Shown here in pieces: positions 8,105 through 16,222 of a stretch of DNA of 42,333 bases (position 1 is the stretch's first letter; each line of letters opens with the position of its first letter). The notes under the pieces were generated by a model. It saw only the letters and a list, made by a program, of their open reading frames with translations, was not told the DNA's origin and made no database searches. This DNA comes from Gemmatimonadota bacterium. Its GTDB lineage: Bacteria > Latescibacterota > UBA2968 > UBA8231. The stretch is taken from the NCBI GenBank assembly GCA_009841115.1, contig VXML01000103.1, forward strand, positions 1 to 42,333, read 5' to 3'. The translations under genes and the position numbers were made by a program.

Positions 8105-11100
8105 AACTCTTAGCGTTTCTCGTCCTCTGCTTGGCACCACTGATCGCAGCCGACGCCCAAAAGGGCCACCGCGTCACCAGCCGCTCCGTAGTAGTAAACA
8201 GAGCCGCGCACTGGCACAACTGGCAGCTCCCCACCCACGCCGTGAAGGTGTTGCCGGACGGCACGGTCGAGCCGCACTTTTTTCGCGAGCACTTCAATTT
8301 GCTCGACGATCTAGAGACCTTTACTCGCCCCATCCCCGAGCTGCGTCGCCGCGGCAACCAGACCGCCATCCTCAACATCGATAGCACCCAGACCCGCGAC
8401 GTGAAAGGCGAGATCATCCTCGATCGCAAGGGCAATCCCATCTACTCCTACTTTTTTCGCCCGGGCATCAGCCGCGTCGGCTCGAATGCGGCCGCAGCCG
8501 CCAACATCCTCGACGACGATCCAACCACCTTCTGGGAGCCCGACCCGCAGGCACCGATCGACGACTGGTGGATCGAAATAGACCTAGGCCGCGTCGTGGC
8601 GGTTGATTCCCTCGTCATTCACTTCGTCGAGGAAGAGTTGGGCGATCCCTTCTTCCAGTTCCGCGTCCTCGCCGCGCCCGACCAAGAGCCGGTGCAGGAA
8701 AACGCCGACAAAATCACCTTTGAACGCATCGCCAACACCAAAGCCCCCAACCGCGACCAGCGCACCTTCCGCATCGGTCTCGAACAACTCAATGCCGACC
8801 CCGGCTGGCAGGGCAAGCTGGTAGAGACCATCCGCATCGTGGTCAGCGATACCCGCGGCGAGCGCGGCGAGCGCATCAGCGAAGAGGAATGGCAGGCCCT
8901 GCCAGCCGACGAGCGCGGCGCGATCATCTATTTCATCCGCGACGAACAGGGCTTTGAAGAGCCGGTCGAGCAAGCGATCTATGAAAGCCTCGACCCCCAG
9001 CGCCAAGGCCGTTTGGATTACTACCGGCGCGAACGGCCGCGCTTAGCCGGAATCGAGGTGTACGGATTTGGCGACAACATCAGTAGCGGCTTGGTGGCCG
9101 GCGGCGGCCAGCTCGACCTGACCGGCGATGGTTTCATACCAGGACCGGCTTTCGACGCGGATTTCAACACCAACTTCCTGCACCTCGTTTGGTCGCCGAC
9201 CATCGACCGCGGCGTGCTCACCGTTGATATGGGCGCGTCGTTTTGGCTCGACGCCATGCGCATTTCCTCGACCCGGCCCCGGCCCTATATAGACGGGTAC
9301 TTGATCCGAGGCTCCGACGGCTCGCGCGACACGCGCGGCAAGATCAAGTGGTCGCGCCTCAGTCCCCGCTTTCGCGAGGACAATAGCCGCGACCGCTTTG
9401 AACACATTCTCGATACCTATGAGCCTAGCCCCAAGCTTCGCTTTCTCGAAATAAGCATCATCTCGGCGGACCCGCGCCGTCGAGGCGGGTACAACACCGG
9501 GCCGAACATTGCCGAGTACCAGCTTTTTTCCACCGGCTACCCAGCGCAAGTAGTGCTGACCTCCGACCTTATTGCGCTGCCTGGGGCGCGCAACTTCGGG
9601 GCCATTACTTGGGAGGCCGAGACACCCCCAGGTACGACCGTCGCAATCCGCACCCGCACCGGCGACCTGCTGGGCAAGGTCATTCGCTACTTCGACAAAA
9701 CAGGCAACGAAATCACCTATGACGCTTGGAAAAACCTCTTGGCCCGACTCAAGGGGCCAGCCGACACCACCTTCGTGTCCACCAGCGGCTGGAGTCCTTG
9801 GAGCCGCGCCTACCAGCAGCCTGGCGACATCGTCACTTCCCCCGGCCTGCGCAAATTCATGCAGTTCCAAGTCGAGATGATTACCACCGACCGCGAGGCC
9901 GCAGCTTCGATTCGCTCGCTCGCGGTCGAACTGCTCAATCCCGTGGCCGAGCGCATCGCGGCCGAGCTGTGGCCGGCCTCGGTGGAAGTCTCCGGTGTGC
10001 GGGAGACCTTTGACGTCTTTGCTCAGCCCTACTTCATCGAGTCGCCTGCGGCCTCGCGCAGTTCTGGCTTCAACGAGATTCTGCTGACCATGCCGGCCTC
10101 GGAAAAGCTCGAACTCTTGGAGCTTGGCATCAGCGGCCCAGATGGCGAAAAGGTCTTTCGCCCTGGGACCGATCGCGGCGTGTTCACAGCCAGCGACCAG
10201 ACGCAAGCCGCGCTTTTGGCCAACGGCGGCGACTCGATCTGGGTGCGCCTAGACGACGCGCTCAACATCCTGCCCGCAGCCAGCCGCACGTACAATCGCA
10301 TTACCCTTGAAGGCGAAGAGGTGCCTGTGACCCAAGACGGCTTGCCGCTTACGGGCGCGGCGTACGGCACCCTCGACGAAGACGAACGGGGGGCCATCCG
10401 CTACTTCCGCCGCAATGGTGACCAGCTCAGCGAGATCGACCAAACCAGCTACCAAGACCTGCCCGGCGAGGAGCAAGGTCCCGTCCGCTTCTTCCGCATT
10501 CTGCGCGGCGACGGCGCTCAGTTCCCCTTTGACGCGCTAGGCGACTCGCTCGACTCGCGCGCGTACAACCGCCTCGCCACGGCCGAGCGCGGCATGGTAA
10601 CCGGGCCGGGCCAACGCTTCCGCTTGCGCCTTTCAGCACCGGTCTTTCTCAACGGCACTACATTGCGCCTGTTCGTCCGCCATGCAGCAAGCGCCGACGC
10701 CGAGGAGGCATGGCAGGCCGTTGAAGCGGGCGACGCCGACGAAGGAGTCGCCAGCAATACGCTTTCAATCAACGTCCCCATCGACAGCGATCTCGTTCAT
10801 GGTCTCTCAGTCGGGCCCAACCCTTTTACCCCCAACGGCGACGGGATCAACGACTCGGCGGAAATCGCGCTGGACATCTTCAAGCTCACTTCCAGCCGCC
10901 GCCTCCAAGTGCGGATTTATACGCTCAATGGGCGACGGATTTGGCAGCGCGAGGAAATGGTGCTAAGCGGCCGCACCACCGTGCGTTGGGACGGCGTCGA
11001 TGACCACGGCCGCCGTGCGCCGCCCGGGCTATATCTGTGCCAAGTCCAACTCGACGCCGACGCCACCCAACAGCCGACAACCCAAGCTCGTATTATTGCC

Positions 11101-11112
11101 GTGGCCTACTAG
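8101..11112 (+). CDS. Large secreted protein with discoidin-like domains and a FlgD/gliding-type C-terminal domain
   Basis: A 1003-residue protein with a signal peptide cleaved near ADA-Q20. Residues about 125-250 look like an F5/8C (discoidin-like) galactose-binding fold (ILDDDPTTFWEPD, WWIEIDLGRVVAVDSLVIH), and about 325-475 like a second copy. A core at about 500-640 carries IRTRTG, WSPWS and a RKFMQFQVEM phrase shared with the genes at 16223 and 18459. The C-terminus (about 900-1003) has GPNPFTPNGDGIND, then WDGVDDHG and PPGLYLCQV, and ends in VAY, as in FlgD-Ig or T9SS type B-like sorting domains. Degenerate YxxLxxxERGxIxYFxR units occur at about 261-312 and 752-840. ATG 8101 has a strong AGGAGG and overlaps the previous stop, so I prefer it over an in-frame ATG at 8044. 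Probably a carbohydrate-binding surface protein. Confidence 0.85.
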   Translation: MKLLAFLVLCLAPLIAADAQKGHRVTSRSVVVNRAAHWHNWQLPTHAVKVLPDGTVEPHFFREHFNLLDDLETFTRPIPELRRRGNQTAILNIDSTQTRDVKGEIILDRKGNPIYSYFFRPGISRVGSNAAAAANILDDDPTTFWEPDPQAPIDDWWIEIDLGRVVAVDSLVIHFVEEELGDPFFQFRVLAAPDQEPVQENADKITFERIANTKAPNRDQRTFRIGLEQLNADPGWQGKLVETIRIVVSDTRGERGERISEEEWQALPADERGAIIYFIRDEQGFEEPVEQAIYESLDPQRQGRLDYYRRERPRLAGIEVYGFGDNISSGLVAGGGQLDLTGDGFIPGPAFDADFNTNFLHLVWSPTIDRGVLTVDMGASFWLDAMRISSTRPRPYIDGYLIRGSDGSRDTRGKIKWSRLSPRFREDNSRDRFEHILDTYEPSPKLRFLEISIISADPRRRGGYNTGPNIAEYQLFSTGYPAQVVLTSDLIALPGARNFGAITWEAETPPGTTVAIRTRTGDLLGKVIRYFDKTGNEITYDAWKNLLARLKGPADTTFVSTSGWSPWSRAYQQPGDIVTSPGLRKFMQFQVEMITTDREAAASIRSLAVELLNPVAERIAAELWPASVEVSGVRETFDVFAQPYFIESPAASRSSGFNEILLTMPASEKLELLELGISGPDGEKVFRPGTDRGVFTASDQTQAALLANGGDSIWVRLDDALNILPAASRTYNRITLEGEEVPVTQDGLPLTGAAYGTLDEDERGAIRYFRRNGDQLSEIDQTSYQDLPGEEQGPVRFFRILRGDGAQFPFDALGDSLDSRAYNRLATAERGMVTGPGQRFRLRLSAPVFLNGTTLRLFVRHAASADAEEAWQAVEAGDADEGVASNTLSINVPIDSDLVHGLSVGPNPFTPNGDGINDSAEIALDIFKLTSSRRLQVRIYTLNGRRIWQREEMVLSGRTTVRWDGVDDHGRRAPPGLYLCQVQLDADATQQPTTQARIIAVAY

Positions 11113-11179
11113 TTATTGCTGGAATGCCTAGGGCCGATTATCATTGACCATCAGGTGCATCTACTGAGGAGGGATCGCA

Positions 11180-13843
11180 GTGAACCGGAAATGGATATTC
11201 TGGACGGCAATAGCCATCCTATGGCTCGGCAGTGTTGCTGCTAACGCCCAAGAATACGGCGCTCGCCTCGGCACGGTCAAAAGGGGTGGGGTGGTTTCCT
11301 TTGAACCACAGGGGTCCGGCGTCCTGTTCGGCGCCCTCGACCCGGCTAAGCGCAGGTGGTACGTGCCGCAGGAGCTTTTTAACGAATACCAGTGGCGGCA
11401 GTGGGAATACTCCAACTACGCCCGCGATCACTACCAGCGCTACGTCAGCGCCATCCGCGAAGGCGATTACTACTACGACCTCTACGGCAACCTCATCACC
11501 CGAGGCTGGCTGGTTTTCAACAACTCGCAGACCCAGCCTCGACAGTTTGGCTCTTCGGTGCTGAAGTCCAGAAATTTCGAGGGCTGGTTTAGCGGCTTGG
11601 TCATCTCGGCCGACTCCAAGGGCCAGCACCACTACGCCCTGACAGCCGGCACTAAGATTCGCTCGACCCTGACGCCGATGACCTTCTCCAAGCCGCGTTG
11701 GGACGGCATTCAATTCGACTACGCGGCCGACAAATACCAAGGCACTCTAATCTATTCGCGCATCAGCCGCCCCGGCGGCACGTCAACCAACGATCAAGAG
11801 AGCTTGGTCACCAACGCCACATCCATGTTCGGCAGTCGCGCCACTGCACAGGTGGGTGATTTCGCCACCTTGGGACTGACCATGGTCAACGCCCACCAGT
11901 CCAACACCCTCATCGACGGATTTACCGGCAACCCCTTCACCGGCGAGCTATCGGTCGATCAGAACCAGACCGTCTCGATCATCGAAATCGTCTTGCGCGA
12001 CGACAGTCCCGAGGACGGTGTCGGCGGCGCGGCCTTCTTCAGCGCTGGTTCGGACATCATCATCACCTATCTCGACGGCACGCAAGACAACGGCAAGGCC
12101 ATTCGCTTTGAACCGATCATCGAGGGCGGCCTCGTGGGAGAGGGCTTTCTTTCGGCCGACGGCGTCGAGGAAATTCGCCTGCGCTACGACTTTGACAGTC
12201 CGGCCTTTGTCAACCGCTCCTCGGGCACCAAAGAAGAAATCAAAAAGGTCGAGTTCCGCCTCGTGTTGGGCAACGACTATCAGGTCTGGGTCACCTCCGA
12301 CAGCCAGCTCAACGCCAGCGGCGAATCCGTGCTTTTGCTCGTCGCCCAAGCCGAGGGCAATGTCCAAGACAACACCAATTTGCAGATCGTCAGTTTCGAC
12401 TACGGCCTGCCGACCTCCACCCAGATCTGGGGAGGAACCCTAGAGCTGCAAAAGGTCCTCGGCTTCGACTTCTACGGCGAGTACGATCTCAGCTACAGCT
12501 ACACCAAGTATCCCAATGTAGTCGCCAAGACTCACACCACCTTCTCGGGCATCCGCGGCGACCGCGCCGCCTCCGCGTGGATGATGAACCTCTCGCGGGT
12601 CGCGTTTCCCTTTTTCTTCTTTGGCGAGGCATACAGCATGGATCCTCGCTACTCCACCCGCACGTTCACTGCCCAAGGCGATGGCTTTATCGATTACGAG
12701 GATGAACGCATCCACGTCGTCGAGCTAGTCGAAGACAACGACGACCAAGACGAATTTCCCGACACCGTGCGCAAAGACTGGCAGGTCGGCGATCCGAGCG
12801 TCTTCCCCGGCTGGGATGAGAACAACGACTTTATCTCGGATTTCAACCAGAACGACAACCGCTTCTTGAGCAACCTCATTCCGGACTACGAGGAGCCGTT
12901 CCTGCGCCACAACGTCGATCGGCCCGAATTCCTCTTCGGCATCGACCTGAACAACAACCTATGGGTTGATCGCTTTGAAAACGACGAATTGCCCGACTAC
13001 CCTTACAAGAAGGATCACCGAGGATACAACGCCTATGGCGGCATCCACTTCACCCCGGAGTTGCGGCTGATGGTCGGCGTCCTGCGCGAGGGTCTCATTT
13101 CTTCTATCCAAAAAAACCACGCCAATTACGTCTTGCTGACCCTGGACCGCGACACCCCTGATTGGGGCCGCTTCCGCGTCTTCGAGATGCTCAAATCCAC
13201 GACCGACGACATTCCCGACGACCTCTTGCAGTGGCTGCCCAACGCCAATATCCGCACCGGTGAACCGACCAAAGTCGAAGATCCCCTTATCGCTCGCGAC
13301 GCTTGGATCAACAGCCTGTGGGTCGGCCACGACTACAAGCTACGCGGCCTGCTGACGGCCAATTACCTCAAATACGATCTGTACCACCAGCGGCTGAGTG
13401 CCAATGAGCGCGCGCTGTTGGGCTTGCGCGAGCGCGACTTTTTCTTTGGCCTAATCAACAAAATCAGCTACCGCTTCGACTTTGGGCACCTGTGGCTAGA
13501 GCCACGCTGGAAAAGCGAGTACCGCCGTCAGAGCCGCGACCTGATTTCAGCCGACGAACGCACCGAACTGGCCGAGATCGGCGGCTTCATCCTCGGCTTT
13601 CCCCTGCTCAGCCACACAACCCTGATGAGCGGGCTGGAGATGACCTTCCTCAACGACCTGAAGCGCGACTCCAACGACTTCAACGGCCTAGTCTGGGCCT
13701 TGCAGTTGGCCAATATCTCCGATTATCTCGGCTACAAGGTCACAACCCATGCGGGCATGAAAATCGACCGCCGCCAGCCACGGGGCGAGGACGCGGTGAT
13801 TATTAACCAGATCTTTATTTCGATCTACGCGGGCTTGCAGTAG
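11180..13843 (+). CDS. Outer-membrane/surface protein of unrecognised family, beta-barrel-like, with Asp-rich loops
   Basis: An 887-residue protein with a signal peptide (cleavage near ANA-Q24). GTG 11180 is chosen because GAGGAGGG lies just upstream. Much of the sequence alternates hydrophobic and polar residues with many aromatics (for example FYGEYDLSYSYTKYPNV), and the protein ends in FISIYAGLQ, which suggests beta-strands and an outer-membrane location. Residues about 515-605 hold Asp/Asn-rich stretches (EDNDDQDEFPD, DENNDFISDFNQNDN, DLNNNLWVDRFENDE) that resemble calcium-binding type-3 or EF-hand-like loops. I do not recognise a named family. It follows the large secreted protein by 67 bp without a visible terminator, so co-expression is likely. 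It could be an anchor or translocation partner for that protein, but nothing in the sequence proves this. Confidence 0.7.
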   Translation: MNRKWIFWTAIAILWLGSVAANAQEYGARLGTVKRGGVVSFEPQGSGVLFGALDPAKRRWYVPQELFNEYQWRQWEYSNYARDHYQRYVSAIREGDYYYDLYGNLITRGWLVFNNSQTQPRQFGSSVLKSRNFEGWFSGLVISADSKGQHHYALTAGTKIRSTLTPMTFSKPRWDGIQFDYAADKYQGTLIYSRISRPGGTSTNDQESLVTNATSMFGSRATAQVGDFATLGLTMVNAHQSNTLIDGFTGNPFTGELSVDQNQTVSIIEIVLRDDSPEDGVGGAAFFSAGSDIIITYLDGTQDNGKAIRFEPIIEGGLVGEGFLSADGVEEIRLRYDFDSPAFVNRSSGTKEEIKKVEFRLVLGNDYQVWVTSDSQLNASGESVLLLVAQAEGNVQDNTNLQIVSFDYGLPTSTQIWGGTLELQKVLGFDFYGEYDLSYSYTKYPNVVAKTHTTFSGIRGDRAASAWMMNLSRVAFPFFFFGEAYSMDPRYSTRTFTAQGDGFIDYEDERIHVVELVEDNDDQDEFPDTVRKDWQVGDPSVFPGWDENNDFISDFNQNDNRFLSNLIPDYEEPFLRHNVDRPEFLFGIDLNNNLWVDRFENDELPDYPYKKDHRGYNAYGGIHFTPELRLMVGVLREGLISSIQKNHANYVLLTLDRDTPDWGRFRVFEMLKSTTDDIPDDLLQWLPNANIRTGEPTKVEDPLIARDAWINSLWVGHDYKLRGLLTANYLKYDLYHQRLSANERALLGLRERDFFFGLINKISYRFDFGHLWLEPRWKSEYRRQSRDLISADERTELAEIGGFILGFPLLSHTTLMSGLEMTFLNDLKRDSNDFNGLVWALQLANISDYLGYKVTTHAGMKIDRRQPRGEDAVIINQIFISIYAGLQ

Positions 13844-13868
13844 GGGGCGGTTTGAAACCGCCCCCTAC
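13840..13868. repeat. Perfect 29-bp palindrome at a stop codon
   Basis: GTAGGGGGCGGTTT (13840-13853) and its exact reverse complement (13855-13868) flank a single G. The TAG stop of the upstream gene sits inside the left arm. No T-run follows on either strand, so it is not a classical intrinsic terminator, although a hairpin of this strength could protect a transcript 3' end. Its form resembles the short G-rich palindromes that are dispersed in many copies through some bacterial genomes. Confidence 0.7.
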
Positions 13869-13910
13869 CCGGATGCGTAACAGCAGTTATGAATGATGTA
13901 GAATTGCTAC

Positions 13911-16124
13911 ATGGCTAGACGCTGGATGTTCATGGGGGTAGTGGCCGTCTTTGCGCTCGCCCTCTCAGCGCGCCTGTACTACCTCCACGAAATACGCGTC
14001 AGCCCGCTTTTTACCGCGCCCGTCGTCGATGCCCGCACCTATACCGAGGAAGCGCGCTACTTCAGCGAAGTCTCCTTTGCGGGTCGGCCCGCGCCCTTCT
14101 GGCAACCGCCACTCTACCCCGTGCTGCTCGGCGGACTCTTTGCCCTCGCCGGAGATGACCTCTACCTGCCGCGACTCATCCAAGCCGTCATCGGCGCGCT
14201 CGTCTGCGTTCTCATCTGCCTGTTGGGGTACCGGGTCTTTGACGCGGGGATTGGACTCGGCGCGGGGGTTGCCGCGGCATTGTACGGTCCCCTCATCTAC
14301 TTTGGCGGCGAGTTGCTGCCAACCTTGCTGGCCTGTTGCCTCAACTTGCTCGTGCTGCTGCTCGTAATCGGCGAAGGCGGTTGGGCTCGCTGGCTAGCCG
14401 CCGGTGTGCTGCTGGGCCTGTCCGCGCTCGCCGTGGCCAACGTGCTGCTCTTTGCGCCCGTGCTGTTGGGCTATCTCTACTGGCGGCAGCGGCGGCTTCG
14501 CCCGGCGGCTTTTCTGCTCTTGGGCTGTGCGCTGGTCATCGCGCCGGTTGCGTATCGCAACTGGGCGGTTGGCGGCGATCTAGTGCTCATCTCGCACAAC
14601 GCAGGCATCAACTTTTACATCGGCAATAACGCCGACTACGAGCAAACGACCCGCATTCGCCCGGGGCGAGATTGGGTCGAGCTGGTGGAAATGCCCGAGC
14701 GCCGCGCCGGCATTGAGCAGCCTTCGGCTAAGTCGCGCTATTTTTTTGCCCAATCCTGGCAATACATAACCTCCGAGCCGCTCGATTTCACGGGCTTGCT
14801 GGCGTACAAGGGCTACCTATTTCTGCGCGGCGACGAAATCCCGCGTAACCGCGACCTCTACTTCGCCCGCAACGACTCTTCGCTTTTGTCGCTCCTGCTG
14901 TGGAAAAAGGGGCTGGCGTTTCCCTTTGGTTTGATCGTCCCGCTGGCGCTCTTGGGACTTTTTGCCGTTCTGCGAACCTCTGAGTCTCCCGAAAGGCGCT
15001 TGCTGGCGCTCTTTGTGGCCTGCTACGCGCTTTCCGTAGTCCTGTTTTTCGTCACCGGGCGGTATCGTCTGCCGACCGTGCCCGTGCTGTTGCTGTTTGC
15101 GACTTGTGGGGTGCGCGTCCTGTGGCAGCGGCCTTGGCCCGCGCTCGTCGCCGTTGCCGCGCTCTTGATCTTTTGCAATGTGGCCACAGGCGCGATGGAT
15201 CGAGAGGGCGATGCCCACGAGCACTACTATCTTGGCTACGCGTACGAAGAACGGGACATGCCGGCCCACGCCGCCCGCCACTACCGCCACGCCATTGACC
15301 GCGACCCTACCTTCGCCGAGCCGCTCCTCGCGCTCGCGGCACTCCACGCCGAGGCCGAGCGCTATGGCAAGGCCCTTGAACTCTATCGACGCTACCTTAA
15401 GACGCAGCCCCACGACGCGGATGTGCGCTTTCTCCTTGGCCACACCGCACTACTCGCTCGGCGCTACGACGAGGCCGCGGCTGCGTACTCCGAAGTCGCA
15501 GCGGCGCGTCCCAACTGGGCAGCCGCGCACGGCGGCCTTGGCTACGCCCTCCTGATGGCAGACCAACCCCAACGCGCCGCCCAAGCGTATAGCCGCACGC
15601 TCGAACTGAACCCAGACTCGACGCTGGTGCGCTATCAACTAGCCCGCCTGTACGCGGAGCAGGGACAAAACCGCGAGGCCATTGCCGAGTTAGAGCAACT
15701 CGTGCAGCGCGAGCCGCACGTGCCCGAGTACCCAGCCCGCCTCGCCGACTTGCTCATCCAACTCGAACAAGGGACGGGCATGGCCCTCGGGCAGACAGAC
15801 CAACTAGCGGAGGCCGAAAAGCTCTTGCGCCACGCCAGCGCGCTCGATTCCAAGGCCGCGCATCCCCACTGGAGCTTGGGTATGCTCTATGCCCGCCAAG
15901 GCCGCTATGCAGAAGCCGTGCCCCTGTTTGAGCATCTGCTCCAGATCGCTCCGCGCGATTACCAAGCGCATCTGTTCCTTGGGCACCTCTACCAACGCAC
16001 CGGACGCCAAGCCGACGCGGACGCCCAATTCGCGGCCTTTAGCCGCAACCAGCGCGCCCATCGCATAGAAAAGGTGGCGCGGCGGGAAATGGAAGCCCAG
16101 ATCGAACAAATTTTCGGCGGTTGA
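13911..16124 (+). CDS. GT-C (PMT/ArnT-like) glycosyltransferase fused to TPR repeats
   Basis: A 737-residue protein. Residues 1 to about 425 are a polytopic membrane region with about 10-12 helices. After helix 1 comes an acidic first loop (VVDARTYTEEA), the place where GT-C enzymes of the PMT/GT39 family carry their catalytic Asp. FWQPPLYPVLLGG follows, a phrase typical of that family. From about 433 to 730 there are about eight TPR units (for example HYLGYAYEERDMPAHAARHY-like repeats). GT-C enzymes transfer sugars from lipid carriers to proteins or lipids on the outer face of the inner membrane, and the TPR tail may present protein acceptors. ATG 13911 has no Shine-Dalgarno and lies in a small inverted repeat; in-frame ATGs at 13926 and 13932 are alternatives. 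Neighbours suggest it glycosylates the local surface proteins (inference). Confidence 0.78.
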   Translation: MARRWMFMGVVAVFALALSARLYYLHEIRVSPLFTAPVVDARTYTEEARYFSEVSFAGRPAPFWQPPLYPVLLGGLFALAGDDLYLPRLIQAVIGALVCVLICLLGYRVFDAGIGLGAGVAAALYGPLIYFGGELLPTLLACCLNLLVLLLVIGEGGWARWLAAGVLLGLSALAVANVLLFAPVLLGYLYWRQRRLRPAAFLLLGCALVIAPVAYRNWAVGGDLVLISHNAGINFYIGNNADYEQTTRIRPGRDWVELVEMPERRAGIEQPSAKSRYFFAQSWQYITSEPLDFTGLLAYKGYLFLRGDEIPRNRDLYFARNDSSLLSLLLWKKGLAFPFGLIVPLALLGLFAVLRTSESPERRLLALFVACYALSVVLFFVTGRYRLPTVPVLLLFATCGVRVLWQRPWPALVAVAALLIFCNVATGAMDREGDAHEHYYLGYAYEERDMPAHAARHYRHAIDRDPTFAEPLLALAALHAEAERYGKALELYRRYLKTQPHDADVRFLLGHTALLARRYDEAAAAYSEVAAARPNWAAAHGGLGYALLMADQPQRAAQAYSRTLELNPDSTLVRYQLARLYAEQGQNREAIAELEQLVQREPHVPEYPARLADLLIQLEQGTGMALGQTDQLAEAEKLLRHASALDSKAAHPHWSLGMLYARQGRYAEAVPLFEHLLQIAPRDYQAHLFLGHLYQRTGRQADADAQFAAFSRNQRAHRIEKVARREMEAQIEQIFGG

Positions 16125-16222
16125 CCTGCAGGAAGCGACTTTTCGATGAACAACGCGAGCCGCTGGGCCGTTTTCGGGCATGTGCTGCTCGCTGTGCAAA
16201 ATCGGTTGGAGAGATTGGTAAG

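Noticed and set aside
9043..10206. 387-codon minus-strand frame opposite the large secreted-protein gene
   Set aside because: Antisense shadow caused by high G+C; low-complexity composition and no family features.
16125..16222. Possible terminator between the GT-C/TPR gene and the convergent paralogue
   Set aside because: No stem with a U-tract could be found in this gap.
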